NCBI GenBank assembly: GCA_003586115.2
Contig: QVOM02000126.1
Location: 4,250,683-4,314,682, forward strand
Length of the DNA stretch: 64,000 bases
Origin: Salvator merianae
Taxonomy: Eukaryota; Chordata; Lepidosauria; Squamata; Teiidae
Direction: 5' to 3'
The translations under genes and the position numbers were made by a program. Of the stretch, positions 13,701 to 28,700 are shown in pieces (position 1 is the stretch's first letter; every line of letters begins with the position of its first letter). A model generated the notes under the pieces. That model ran no database searches. It saw nothing but the letters and a program-made list of their open reading frames with translations, and was not told the DNA's origin.

Positions 13701-16700
13701 TTTATAGCATTTATATCCCGCATTTCCTCCGAAAAACACAATGTAGCACATATCATTCCCTGTCTCTCTATTTCATCCCCATATCCACCTTGTGAAGTAG
13801 GTTAGGCTTTTAGGCTTTGACTGATACATGATCACCCAGCAAGCTAATTGGGGTAAACATCCAACCATTTTCAGAGCTTCATCCAGTTCATTAGAAGAAG
13901 CACCACCGCAATTTCAATCTTCCCATCAATGGGCCTTTTCACACTGAGCTCCGTAGTCCATTCCCAGTAGTTGGCTTCGGACCGGAGGGGTTGGAGAACG
14001 CTGGCTGCCCTTCGTACTCCCAGCCAGAGGAACGGACCCGAAGCCAACCAGCAGAGGGAACAGTGCGAATGGCAGCCGCTAGTTCCGTACCGCACTCCGT
14101 ACCATCGAGCTCCGCTTCGTAACCAGAGGGCTCCTTACGGAGCCGGCTTCGTAACGGCAGCTAGGCTGCCATGCCCAAAGGGCTATCCTGGTTGTGAAGC
14201 TTCGCACCCGGGTGTGAATACTTTGCACCGGGGTGTGAAGCTTCGGACCATGCATGCGCAGCCACGCCAGCCACGCCCAGCCGCCATTGCAAGCGCGGAC
14301 GGGAGTGCGAAAGCTCTGTGCCCGATCTTCGCTCCATCACACAGGTCAGAATGAAGACAACATTTTACTTGTCTTACCTTACCCAGGATCAGGTACAAAT
14401 CGGGTACGAAGTGGTTTGGATCGGGTGAGGCGCGCGCCCGCGGCAGTGCGAAAGCTCTGTTTCAGCAAACGGACAAGAACGTTCCACTGCCGCAGTGCAA
14501 AAAGGCCCAATGAATGAAGAAGAAGACAGCCTATGGTCAGACAAGCAACCTGTTCACGCTTACCTAGCTGAGTGAGTAAAAAGCATCCTATGCAATCCAT
14601 TTGCTATTTCTGTCATAAATGTAATGGAAGCAGAAGCCATACAGAGGGCACGCTTTGCGTGTGAACCCAGAAAGGTGAAATTTTAGTGCCGCTTTGGTGC
14701 AAATACTGCCAATAACATTCACACATCACTCAAGGTGGTACTGAAGTTGTCCTAAGTTCACTTAATATGAATGGGTCCATACCCCAACACTTTTATTTTC
14801 ATTTTCTGAGGGAAGAATTATTGCATAAGCTCTGTAAACCGAGCTACTTTGTATAATTTTTTTTCCCACTCTGGATAATTTTTTTTTGCAATCTCAACTT
14901 GCAGCCTTACATGATAGAATTTTAAATGTTAGAAATGCTCTTTTTCTTTTTTTCCTTTTTTCTTTCTTTCGGACTTTTCATGAAAAGCCATCACTCTTAA
15001 AAAGTATGTGTTTTTATGTGCCTATGAAGAATATTATATACTAAAATATATACACAGCGCTGGACTTGATGAGTTCACAAGAGACTTCTTTTTCTGGTTA
15101 CCTCACAAAGGGCCTGCTGCATGGGTACCTCTTCACTGGTTAGCACGTAATTATTTAACATCTGCTCCATGTTGTTCAAGCAGCGGCTGATTGCTAGAAG
15201 CAGCTCAAAGAGTTTCTGGTCCAAGCCTGAAGAAACTTCCCCAGCCAAATTTTCCTGCAAGATAAACAGAAGGGATTTGTTCAGTTTCCTCTGAAGCTGT
15301 TCTAGTCATATCAAAGCTAGTATAAATATAAGAACATAAGAAATGCCCCACTGGATCGGATCTGTAGCCCGTCTAGGCCAGCAGCCTATTCCCACTGTGG
15401 CCAACCAGCTGCACAAGGAAGCCCACCAGTAGGACACGACCACACAGCTTGCTGTGCTTGCAGTTTCCTAGCAGCTGCCCTTCAGTTGAATGCCACTTAT
15501 CACCAAAGGTAATCACTCTGCCATCAGGGCTATGAGCCACTGGTAGCCCTGACTTCCAGGAACTGGTCCCACACCTTTCTTGTAAACATTGAGGCTGGAG
15601 ACCAACACCACATGTTGTGGAGAATATTAAAGTTTAATGACATGAGGTGTCTGTCCTGATTCTTCTAGGATTCAGTGTCAATATCCACAGTGAAAGCAAA
15701 TGCGTTTTTTCCTTGTACTTAGTAGTAAAGCCATGGATAAAAGCCTGAGTTTTAACTATCACCAGTCATTGCAGACACTGCAGTTAGATCACATAACTTA
15801 CTATATGCAGTCCAACCATGACTGGACTGAAGACTGTACTTAATTCCCTTGCTAAGCCTCCGGGACTAGGCCGGACACTGCCCCACGTCCTTGCATGAAT
15901 ACATACTGTGGTGTATAAAGCCCGCTCTTGGGCTGTTTATTGGGTCACCCAATAAGATGTATCTTCACACAGTGCATAGTTAAGCTACAGGATTTCTCTA
16001 CTCCCAAATGTAGTGTTGAAGTCCAATCTGGATGGCTACCAATAAGGACAGGACAAACTCATGAAGAAGGCACTCAGTGGCTACTGACTTTGATGGCTAT
16101 CTAACTACTTCCAGCACTGGAGGTGCTAGGTCTCTAACAACAAGATGCTAGGAGACCATGAGTAAGTGCCACCCACCCGTCAACGTGATTGGCCCGTCTC
16201 TGTCACTCAAACATTACAGGTGGTGCACAAAGGTGCAGTATATGCTCCTTCTCTTTCTGGTCGTGAAGAGGAACACTGAAGTTCCCATTGGGAACAATGT
16301 GAACCTCCACAGCCGCATATCTGCAAGCTTTGAAGATGGGGCTGTGGTGTGCAGAAGAGCTGTCCCCTGGAGCAGAACAGACAGCATTGGACCACTTGTG
16401 GACTTATTTAAACAGGTCCACTGCTGGATCAGTCCAGGGAGCCTGTTGGAACCTTCTGCTCCACAATGCAATTTCCACATGTGGAAGAAGTGGTCCAGTA
16501 ATTGTTGTTCTCAGTCTTACTTTTGCTTTGAGGCTTCTTTGTGTTTTACAGACTACTATACAACGCTGAAACTGAGCACTAAATCTCCCTCCTTCGTATC
16601 TATAGCAATTCTTTTTTTGCTTATCCTTTCCTGCAGATCTTATTTCATGTTGTGAATAAATTCAGCCACTGAGCAAACACTTTATAAAAGATACACAGCA

Positions 16701-19700
16701 GGCAGAGGTGGCTGCAATCTGAACTAGGACCTTGGCATATACAAACATGGAGATCGTATCAAACAAATATTTAAGATATTGGCCGCATCCACGTGCAGTT
16801 AAAAAAAAAAAGCAGCTCAAAAGCAGCTTAGACATGGAAGCTCTTCATGCTAGTGTTTCCATCCTAAACCTAAACTGTATTAAAGGCTTGAAAATGCACT
16901 TCCAAAGTGCATTTTCTCTCCTTTAAGGTGGTTTAAGAGGTGACATGGGAATACTAGCTGCTATTCCTCTAAACCACTTTTGAGCTGCCTTTTTTTAATA
17001 AGTGTGGATGGAGCCATTATCTCTGCTCCTGGCACTTGAGTCCTGCTTGAGCTCTAGATACAGCTGTACTTTTCATTGTGGCTAAAGTGCAAGTTCATGC
17101 ATTTTGATATTGGTTGTGTTTGTATGAGATGGATAACAACTTCTCCCTAAAATTAATTGGTCTGAACAGCTCAAGATAGGAAGCTGGGCAAAGGTCTGTG
17201 GTGGCTAACAATAATCTCACCACAATAGCCAGAGGTTTAAAACTGTGAGATTGCCATGTTCCAAAGGCATTATAGGCCACTAGCAAATCATTGTTCTGCT
17301 GAATCTAGTATCCTGTGTGCTCCAAAGACATCAAAGGCCATTGACAAATCACTGTTCAGCCCAGTCTCAGTATCCTGTGTGCTCCAAAAACATCAAAGGC
17401 CACTGGCAAATCACTGTTCAACCCAACCTCAGTATCCTGTGTGCTCCAAAGACATTAAAGGCCATTGACCAATCAATGTTCAGCCCAATCTCAGTAACCT
17501 GTGTGCTGCTGCTACTCCATTTGGGTTCAGTGGCATTATCATTCTTTCCTCATGATTACAGTCTATTATTGGGAAAAAATCCCCTAATTGCTGCTGCATG
17601 TACAGCTTGTTTCTCTTAATATATACAGATATTTCACTCTGCCAGAACTGGATCTTGTCCATTAACCACACAGATCATTAAACAACTTGAAAGGAAAAAA
17701 ATTATGATAACTTCATACCTGTATCTGAACAGATGCTTCTTGGCTTAAACTGCCAAGCTGTGCAGTATACGTTTTCAGCTCCTCAACGGTTGGTGTTCTC
17801 ACACTTGATGTGGCACCCTTGGGCAGAATATTTATTTTGGTAGAAATCTAACATTTGGAAAAGCAAAATGTGTTTAAACAAATGCACTAGATTAAACACA
17901 TGGTGGTACATAATGTTCTTTTAAAACAAGACCAGCAGCTAGCCAGCTATAATTTAAAGTGCTAAGATTCTTGGCATATCTGGACACTTTTAGGGACCAC
18001 TCTCAGGAGCTGACTTGAAATCTGTGGCATCTGAGGCATCTTGTAAAAAAAACCTGGAATGCTACATATAAATGCCCGTGTGGATTCCAGTGTTTCAAGG
18101 CAATGGACCACATTTGGCAGCGTTATGATGGCCTTTGTTCTGCCATCCCTAGAACCCCTGACACCATGAGCAGAATTTGCAGTCTCCAAAGTTATCAGCA
18201 GATGTTGCCTTCCGAGGCTTTGAGAATGTCACGGAGGCAAAGGGCCAGAAAGAAGATGTTGAAAACTTAGGGGGTAATCAGTTGTCAAGGGAACAGGGAT
18301 AGAGAGGGAGCAGGGTACGAAAATGGTTTGTATACCTGTAAAACAAGATATTGCATATCTAGTAACTTCAATAAATGAGTCTTTATGTATCTTCTGTATT
18401 GTTATTGCACCCCAATTGTGGGGCTAGGAGCAGATGTGTTACTCTGAAACTAGAGATGTGCTAACTTTGTTTCACATTTGCAAATTCGATTGAATATTTT
18501 GCATTCGTGGATATTTGCGTTGAAACAAAAATGTGGTTTTTCACATTTCCAAAACTTTGACTGAATTGAGCCCATCTCCCACTTTTGAAAATGATTCAAT
18601 TGAATATTCGTGTTTTGCTGAGCTTTTGCCCATGAAAAGAACATTTTTCAGTGGAAAAAATGGTATTTTTCTTGTGAAAAACTGGTTTTTCGATTAAATG
18701 GTTTGAAGGAGAAACAAACAGCTTTTCTCTTCAATGGCAAATCAAACACACAAATTTTGTTCATGCACATCCCTACCTGAAACAGCATGTGTCTGGGTCA
18801 GTACAAGAGAAATCAAACTTTCTGGAATAAAACCCTGTTTCTACCAGTAAACTCCAGTGGTTATCCACATCTTGACCACTTATCTAATCATACTAGACTC
18901 CAGCCTTAGAACAGAACACGGAATTCATTCTGGAGCATAGATAGATGTAAGCAATCTTGACTGCACACTCTCAATGGCCCACAACCTGCCTATAGGTCTA
19001 GCTGCACTCTATAAAAGAGTTGTGTTGGCAGAATATAACAGGCACAATCTAACCATCACTTCAAGGATGCTTTTAAGTACATGATTCCTCTTAATCTTCA
19101 GCTTTCTTTTGCTGTGGTTTGTCAGCTCTTTCAGCTGCAAACAGGGGTGTAGCAAGGGGGGGGCGGTCCGTCCCGGGCAGCGCGTTGTCCCGGGCAGCCC
19201 ATGGAGCCAGGGCCCTGCCTGCCGGTGCACTCGCTCGCCTCGCCCACCCGTCGGCGCCCCACCCACCCGCTCGCCCCGCCCACCCGCGCGCTCGCCCCGG
19301 GCGGCAAAACTTTTAGCTACGCCGCTGGCTGCAAATATAAAATATTAATTGCTTTCCTTCTCCAAGGCCAGCCCAGTGAATCCTCTTCCATTGATAGGAA
19401 AAGTCTAGGACATACAGGCATGGCATGGGATAGGGAAGAGAACCAATAGATACATTCAGACCACAGACTAACCTGAGGTTCAGCAAACTGACAATTAGAG
19501 AGATTCATCTTGAATAGGAGCTCTTCTTGTAAATACTGCCATTTATCTCCTGCTTGGCCCTTCAGAGTTAGGCCATGGGGATCATTTCCTGAGGTGGGTA
19601 TCTCGAAACTAGATTCCCATAAAACGAAGAGAAAATGAGAGAGAACGAAAACATGGTATAACTTTCTAAAACTGTTGAGAAGACTATACTCTTTAGCATT

Positions 19701-22700
19701 TGGCATTCAGAAATCAAGTGGGGTAGAAGGGAAGAATGAAATTAAATACCTGGGATTGGAGAGTACGGAAGTTATAAGGTCCTGAAAGAGATATATTAAG
19801 AATGTCCCTTTTGTCACTATGCCTGGAAGTCATCCCCAAAGCATATAAGCAGAGTAAAAAGGACATTCTTAGAGCGCATCTTTTCAGGAGCTGAATCAGG
19901 AGGGAAGACAAGATGGCAGCAATGAACACAGGCTGTCTTCTGAGTTCTACTTTAAGACTCTTGTTAGTGAGACTTTTGCACGTATTACGCTTCAAATTAC
20001 ATTTTTACTTAGCTGTTTAACACCAGAACATAAAAACATAGGGACAAAAGAGGAGTCCTGCTTGGGCCACAGTCACCTAGTCCAGCATCCTGTCTCACCC
20101 AGTGGTCCACCAACTGCTTCTGGGCATGTTCAAGCAGCAAAGGCAAAACCTTCTCCTGCTCTCAACTCCTTGCAAAAGGCCTTTAGAGGTATCCTGCCTG
20201 CCTCTCCAACCTGGAGGCAGCACATAGGCATCAGCTCTAGTAGCCATTGCCACACCTTCCTGGAAGCTGATATCTTTTTTAGCTTACAGCTAACAAATGT
20301 AAACAGTTTACCAAGAATAACTCCCCTTCAGTGTGCATAGTTTAGATTCAGGTTCTCCGCTACATAGCTGAATCCAGCCTGACATGAAAGACCCATCCTG
20401 AATTCACTCCACATCCCCCAGAGGATTCAGACATGTTGGCTGGTCTGGGAAAGGAATATATTCAGCTGCGGGCTTTCACTAAATCTAGAAAGCTGACCCC
20501 AAACCTATTTTCCTGGAATTACACTAATTTCAAAGAGCTGTTCCTCAAGATGTCCATATGGTGCTTTGTACAGAATAGCTTACTCATTTGCCACAAAAGA
20601 AATGTCAGAAGAGCATGGGGGAGAAGTCCTTACTATGCCAGTATTTGGCTCAATTTCCAGTCATACGTTGCCCAAAGCCACATGAAAAAGCTTTAGTTGT
20701 CTTTCATGCAGCAAAGAGAAATCATACTGATTTTACATTTACATTTCAACAAGCTGAGAACAATGAAAAACATGTACAAAATAACTAAAACAGTATATGA
20801 CAGAAGTTCAGAAAAAAATGCAACAGTATCAGAACTACAATATAATATATAAAAAGCCATACCAATAAATCTTATCTTTATGAAAAATAAGAAATGCAAC
20901 AGCAGATAAAATCTTGGTATTCTCAGAATTAATCCCAAAGAATCTAGCAGAGGTTATGGATTAGTCCAAACTTGCTAGACATTTATTACCTAAGGAATCA
21001 TAAACATACAGAACTTGCAGAACACAAGAACCACAGGTCCAACACACAGCAGCCCATTCATTTCCCCTGCTTCTGTATGCTTCTGGCCTGGGTGATACTC
21101 TTATGCTATCCAGCAGCTGATAAAGCAAGCATGTCCTTTTTCATAGACTTTAGGAAAGAACTGCAGGCAACTGCCATGCCAAACCATGGCTGGCAAACAG
21201 AAACTGGGAAGGAAGAAGGTTAGGACCAACCAGCAAAAGAGCAGCACTGTGTTGAGTTGGACTGATGACTGAGGACTAGAAAGCAAAGGGTAGAAGAGCA
21301 GGGGTCTTCTTAGAAGACTTCCAGGGGCTAGCCAAAAACTAGTGTCTATGGTACTTTCCACACTCACTTCTTTGTGATGCAAACCAGTAGGCCTGGACCA
21401 GTCAGGCCCACTGGTTCAGACCACAGAAAATTGTGGTCCAGAACAGCAACATCTGCATGCTGTTCCCAGTCTTGAAGCTATTGGGGAATCCATTTCGGTG
21501 GTGCACTTTAGAGTGCTACTGAAATGGACCCCCTGATAATCCTGAACATGGAGGCATGTCTTCTGGACACCTCCTTGTTCTGGATCAGGGTCTGCTGGTC
21601 TGCCAAGTGGACATTGATGTTGAGGTCTACTGGTAATCTCAATCACGACCTCCCTGATCAGGATTGTACTCCATCCTATGTGGACAGAGCATACCAGCAA
21701 TGGGCGGAGCCTCACATATCTGCGTTAATATGCCACTGATGAAGCTCTGATCTGGCCCAAGATCAGAAGCATTGGTGGCCACTCCAAGGGCTATGCTCAT
21801 TACCAGGACTGTTTTAGCTGGGCACCCAGAAGTGGTGTACTTCTGGAGGTGCTTCCAGAAGCACAGTGCAATGGGGCTACTCATGCCCAGTACACTGAAC
21901 CAGCCACTTGTTGCTGTCTGCACACAAGCAGCAGGTCTGCTGAGGAACTCTTTGGAGATTGCTTTAAAGTGGTCTCCTTTTGGAGCGAGCCACAATGCCA
22001 TTTTTGTTCCACTGCCAAGTACCATATGAACACAGCATTTCACTCGAGGCACAGCCTTCCAGTGGGCCAGACCACCATGCAGACAAGGTGTTCCTCATGG
22101 GCTGTTGGCACCAGCCCAGGGTGGACACCCCCAAAGGATCCAGAAGCAGGAAGTAACATAGACCTGTCAGGACCAACCCAAGGCTTGCTATGATGAAAGG
22201 GCCATGAAGTCCATAGACACTTTATATTTGGGGCAATAGGACATAGGCCACAGCCTTGGCTCTGCATCCTCAGCTGCTGTTCACTCCTACAGTTACTAGA
22301 TGGCGCTACAGAGCCAGCTGCATGCTAGATTATCCTTCACAGATACAAATCTACCTCACACAACTACAACATCTTGGGAGAAAACCCTACTCCGTGATCT
22401 AAATTAGAAGTTCTATTCACATAAGCACTTCACAAACCCCCTCCAGTTGCCCCAGGACCATGGCAATCAAATGTCTGAGCATATTGACTTAAAATTATGG
22501 AAAACGCCTTCAAAATTTTATTCATGACCCTTTCTATGCTTCACAGAGATGACGTTCTAATAAGCCTTTCTTTTGGTTTTAAATATAAATATGAAAGGCT
22601 AAAATAGTTCAGGGCCTAAGTCTTTAAAACCTTTTAGCCTGTTAGTTAATCCATCCCTGCTTGAATTTTATTTCTTTATTTGGTATTGTGGGATGAAGAG

Positions 22701-25700
22701 ATGCCCAGGGATGCCATTTTCAGTAGATGCCATGTACCTCTGATATATTGCTTCTAGTACAGCTGTATAAAAGAAGATGTCAAGAAAAATGGTAGGAAAA
22801 CAGAACAGTTGTGTTGTTGTTCTTCAATTTTTTTGCCTAAAACAGTAAAGCTACAACCCCTATGAGAAGTTAGTTTGACTACAATGGACTGTAGTGCTTT
22901 TTGTTTGTTTGTTTTTGTATTTGGTACCTTGACTGAAGTTCTAATGCTGTGCCATCTCCCGCCTGCGACTGTATCTTCTCCATGTACACATTGAGGAAGT
23001 CAATGAGATTAGTTTGTTCTGACAGCTTTAACAACAGCTCCTGTTCATGGGAAAATAAGCAGAGAAAAACAAAAATGTCAAAACCAAGTGATTTCTTGGC
23101 TGTTCCTATCATGACCTTGGAGTTTGTTTTTTATTTACTCAAGAGGTTAAGGTGTTGATGCCACAGAAAAAAAACTGGAGAGTGGGGCACAGTGATTCCC
23201 AATTTCTTTCCATATAATTACACCTGTTCAAGAAAAGGGCATCCTTTCACAAGAAGGTAAGACCATCCTCGATGAATTGGACCCAAAATGTATCCAGACC
23301 ATTCTTTGTTTCAGGGCTAAGCAGATGTTTCTAAGAAGCCCACAAGCAGAACAGGGCAAAAATATCCATTTTTGAACTCAAGAGCATCTGCAGCAGGCTT
23401 GGCCACAGACTAATTCTGCTCAGCTGAGCTGGATTTGAATTGAACTGACCAGATGGCAAGTCCAATCTGATCTAAAGAGGCTGGGCACCATAGTGGATCT
23501 GATTCAATTCCAGTTTTGCATTTCTCTTGACACGCATCTGCAGCAGGGGGATCCTTGTGCAACAGCTGCTAGTCATGTCATCAGCTGCTTAGTCATGCCA
23601 TCAGCTGTTGAGAAGCAAATAATCTGACCTTTTTACTCTCCCTTTTCTAAGTGAACACCCAGAGACAAGGGAGGCATCTAATATGGCAGTTGATATTGTA
23701 CCTATTACCAGGTGACTGCTTGAGTTAAACTGGCATCTTCTTATCCAGGTGGTTGCCTCTGCTAAGCTGGGTGCTTAGACCAAGCCAAGCCAAGCCAAAT
23801 CAAGTCAGTTTTAATGGTCTGTGCACACCTTTGCTCTACAGCCAACACAATTAGTCACTAACAGCATTATCCTCCAAACACATGTGAAAGAAAACTGTCC
23901 TGAATTTCTTAAAAATTCTTGTCTGCTAAACAATGGAATACATTGATTTCCACAGTCCATGATTCTATTTTACTAGAAATTTTCCAGCAGAAACAAGGGC
24001 CCTTTCTGCACTTGGCCTTATTGTGGATTACATCCCAGAATAGGGACCTACTATCCACAAGCTAGTGCAAACTACGAAAGGTCTTGCCCAGGGCCTACCA
24101 TAGTCTGCACTAGCATGCAGATGGCACGTCCCTATTCTGAGATATAATCTGGAATAAAAGAAAGGGCCAAGATATGCGGGGAATAGTTAAGCAAATTCTT
24201 GCAACTAACAGGGAATTATATTGGATTGCCTTCAAGGTTCTCTCTAATTTATATGTTCTATTCTGCATCTTATTTTCTCTCCCGTATGAATTATTTTATT
24301 TATTTCTACCATATTCCACCCCCAACTTTCCTCCCCACTGCAAATCTATTAGCCCCATGTGTTGGCCTTTTGTCCTGAGCATAAAATCATGCATGATGTG
24401 GAAAAAGTGAGTAGAGAAAAATTCTTTTCTCTACAGCTCTATACCAAAACCAGGGGGCACTCTATGATTCTCAGAGGGCCTCTGAAAAACCAGAACAGGA
24501 AGGGTTAAGCCCTACTGCTCCTGTTAGGAGGACCGACGGTTGGTAAAGTGCCACAGTATAAAAGGACCACATGCAGCAACCTGGAACCCAGTTATTGCTC
24601 ATTCACTCCTGTTCGGAAGGCTAGCATCAGTCTTGGTGTTAAGGCAGGACCCTTCCTGCCCCTTTTCTTCAGACTTGTGGGACCGCAATGGCTGATAGTC
24701 TTCAGGGAGTCAGTTGCCATTGTTCTGCACTCCCCAAAATGAACATTTTTGGTCTGGAGGACTTAACACACTAAAACTAGTAGACACTCTATGAATTTGA
24801 TGGGGCGGAGAGTTAGGACTGACAAAGGGAAGTATTTTTCAACCAGAGCATCATCAGTCCATGGAATTTACTCCAGAAGAAGCGGTGAAAGCAACCAGCC
24901 TGGAAAGCTTTAAGAAAAAGTTAGACAAATTCATGGAGGATAGGTGTATCAATGGCTACTAGAATGGATGCCTAGGTAATGCCTTCAGGGTGGAGAGACA
25001 GTCAGGATGCCTCTAAAGGCCATTTGAAAAAGTCAAGAGCAGGTGAAGGTTTTGCCTTTTATTCTGCTTGAGATGCCCAGAAGCCATTGGTGGGTCACTG
25101 TGTGAGACATGATACTAGACTAGATGGGCTGTGGCTTGATCCAGCAGGACTCCTCTTATGTTCCTATATTCTTAACCTCACTCTATACAGAATTCTAAAA
25201 TATCTGCTTTTACCAAGCAAAACAATACAGCTCAATATGGAGAATGACCTTCATGAATTCATACCAAGTTATATTCTGTCCCTATAGAAAAATTAAAGAA
25301 TCCTCACATTTCTGAAATATTTCAATTACCTTCCCACGTTTCTGAAATATTTCAATTACCCACCTCAATTACTTGATTACGTTCAATCAATTTTGGCATT
25401 TTTCCCTAAGCCAAAGGATTGTCACTTTCACTATAACTAAATACAGTATAGGTATTTTAGTAATTATCTTTAAGTTCCACATGATCTCAAAATGTTCTGC
25501 TTATACACACACATGCAAACATATACCAGCAGAATGTTCAAAGATAATACACTAAATATTATACTGTATATATCTAGTCACCTCTTTAAAGATACAGACA
25601 TTTTTGTCAAAACAGTATTCTTAGAAATGTTTCTATAAGAGGCTTGTTGGCTTCCTTGAAGCAAAACTAAACTCTTATTTCATGAAAGAGTCTTTCCTTC

Positions 25701-28700
25701 AGCACTTTCTGCATTTTCCTGCCATGATCCGGATCAGTTGATCCAGATCAAGCAGATATTGATTCAGATCTGGCTGCCTTCCCTCTGAGGCTTCTCCTAG
25801 CCATTAGCTCCTTGGCACTCATGTTTGTTCACACTCACCCTTCTGGACACAAGTTGATTAAGGATTTGAAAGGAAGCAAGTGGACAGGTGGGGAAATGTT
25901 GACTTGCCACCTGTCAAAGGTTTTCTCAAACAAGTAAGTAAGAGGCTGAGTGAGTTTGAGTGCTGAGGAACTCTCTCAAGGCTAGAATCAAAAACGAGGG
26001 ACTGCTTTTACCTGACACTCTGGCAAAGTTAAGCAAGGGAGAGCACTATAAAGGCAAATGACTTGCCCGGTAAGGGCATGCAAAATGGACACTTTACCTG
26101 CTGCTGTTCCAAACCATTTGACTTGTTGAATGGACTCTCGTCTGAGGTAGCACATGGAATTTTTTTTGAAAGGTCGGAAATATTTTCATCAGGGCTAAGC
26201 TGTAAAAAGACACATATAAGACAAATGACCTTTCAGAAGACAGCAGTTAAGATATGGTAACTTGTGTTCTGGTATCCCCATACTCACTCAAGGATCCAGG
26301 CAGAAGTGTTATTAGACATTCTACTCCAAGAACAGAAGAGAAAGAAAAGTTTGTTTGTTTCATTACATTTGTATCCCGCCCTTCGCCTGAGGGTCCCAAG
26401 GTGGGTCAAAGCATTCAATAAAAGAAATATTGTCAAAAACAGAATAAAAATACATTAGAATATAACTATCCCCAACTCCCAGCAGGACTACATTCAGAGG
26501 AAGCTAAACATCAAAGGCTTGGGTGATAAGATATGTTTTAACCAGGTGCCAAAACCCATATGAGGTTGGCGCCTGTGGATCTCCAGAGGGAGGCTGTTCT
26601 GAAGTCTGGGGGCCACTACCCCTCGTACATCTGAGGGTGGCGGAAATATAACAAGAGCCTCCCTTGCTGATCTTAACAACCAAGCAGGTCCATATGGGAG
26701 GAGGCACTCCCTCAGTCTGTGGAACCCAAAACTCTATATGTCACTGTCAACACCTTGAATTGGGCTCGGTAGCAAATAGGTAACCAGTGCAGATCTTTTA
26801 GGACTTTGTGATGTGTGTCCAGCCAGATACTCCTATCAGTAGTTGAGCTGCTATGTTCTGCATTAGTTACAGTTTCTAGACCATCTTCAAGGGTTGCCTT
26901 AGGTAGAGAGCATTATAATAGTCTGGTAGCTACCAGACCATGTGCCTTCTGTACTCCTCCATGGTCTGGTTTACAAGGCACTAGACCACCAGTAAACCTT
27001 TTTCAAAAAGGTCTACCAGTATTCCAGACTAGGTGACCATTTTGGGCTGCCTAGTCCAGTCTATGCTTCATCCACTATGGACAAAGGCTCTTTCTGCACT
27101 TGGCTTTGTTCTGGACTATGGACCTTTCTGCACTTGGCTCTATTCTGGACTATGTCCCAGAATAGGGACCTGCTATCCACACGCTAGTGCAGATTATAGC
27201 AGACCCCAGGTGGGGCCTGCCATAGTTCATAGTAGCTTACAGATGGCGGATCCCTATTCCAAGATATAATCTGGAATAAGATCAAGTGCAGAAAGGGCCA
27301 CTGTGATCTAGCAGGAGGTAGGACTCCCTTATACTGGAACAGGTACACAAGGGAGGCTCCTGGACCCCTTACTGATCTGGTTTTAAGGTAAGTGCAGAAA
27401 CACCCTACTTTTCAATATGTTTTAATTAATTACATCATTCTAAGTGTTTATTTTAATAGAAGCAGTATAGAGATGTTGTAAATAAATAAGTGGTAGCACC
27501 TGGTTTGGTTGCTCCCTTTACTTCTGCACATACTATCCTCCAGAAGCTGCACAAACCCTTTGCAATTGTGGAGGATTCCCATGCAGTTTGGAACCAAACA
27601 ATCAGAGCAGAGTTAGAGAAAGAGCAGAGTTCAGGAATGTTCCTTTCTGGGGCTGCAACTCTCATTATTTTTGCCATAGGAAAGGATTATGGGAGTTACA
27701 TGCCCAAATTCATGAAAGGCAGTGTGTCAGGACTGGATTAGCTGGTCCCCAAGAAAAGGTGAGCAGCACCCTACCATATCCAGTAGGTTAGTGCTGATGT
27801 TTATTCATGCTTCCTCCTTCAACTCCATTCAGAGTTGGCTAATAATCCACCACGTTCAGTGTGGCTAATTTTAATGTAGATCTGCAGCCTTTTCAGTGTT
27901 TCTTCTAGCATTAGCTCCACCGATTTGGATGCCTGGTAGCATTTCCATCTGACTGCCTTGTGCTCTGGATCCACCAGCACAACCCTGGCACAAGCCACCA
28001 ATGCAGCATGCATGGGAACAGTGATGATGATTAAAAAGGGGCAGTAGCAGACCACACCCACACCCATCATTTCCAGAGGACTTACAGTCATGCTGGTAAA
28101 CTGACGACCAGAACAGACATATAGTTAAAGGTTATGACCACATAAGGGTACAAACTGGTGCCATTTTAATTTCCAGTCCATTATCTCCCTATTTACTTAC
28201 TTACTTAGTGAACTTCTATAGCGTCTTAATAACCAAAAGATCTCAGGGTAGTTTACAGTCAAAATGCAGCTTTGTTGCGGTTCACATGCCACCTCAATAA
28301 TGCACATATTATTATTTGTTCCCACAGCAATTCATGCATTAATTCCTCATCTTGTTCCCCACGTGGTCCTCCCTCCTCATCTGCATATACAATAAAGGTG
28401 GATATCTGCCTGAAACTGTGCAGACAGCTGTAACGAACAGGTTCTCCTCTTGAGCCAAAGGCTCGGCTTTCCATTTCACTGCCTTTCATCTTCCTTCCAG
28501 CCACTGGCTTGGTCTCTCCACTACTCTTGCACGCACACGGAAAGCTTTGGAAAAGGAGGAGTGTTTGCTTGTCAAATCAACCAAAGCTTGGAATTTTGCT
28601 TATCTGGTCAATCAAATATTTGGATTATGTTAAGATGATTAAGTGATTAACCAATCAACTGTGTGTTTTTTTAAAAAAAATCCAACAGGCAGTCAGTGCG

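Noticed and set aside
13971..14354. 127-codon open frame
   Set aside because: It lies within a Harbinger-like MITE and has no transposase motif; compositional.
16158..16655. 165-codon plus-strand open frame
   Set aside because: No recognisable family; several overlapping open frames on both strands; no splice context. Treated as chance or decayed repeat.
17255..17502. CRISPR-like array
   Set aside because: The repeats are contiguous 62-bp units without distinct spacers, in a vertebrate intron; it is a minisatellite.
20588..20640. Possible tRNA-like or SINE head
   Set aside because: No A-box/B-box spacing or cloverleaf could be read.
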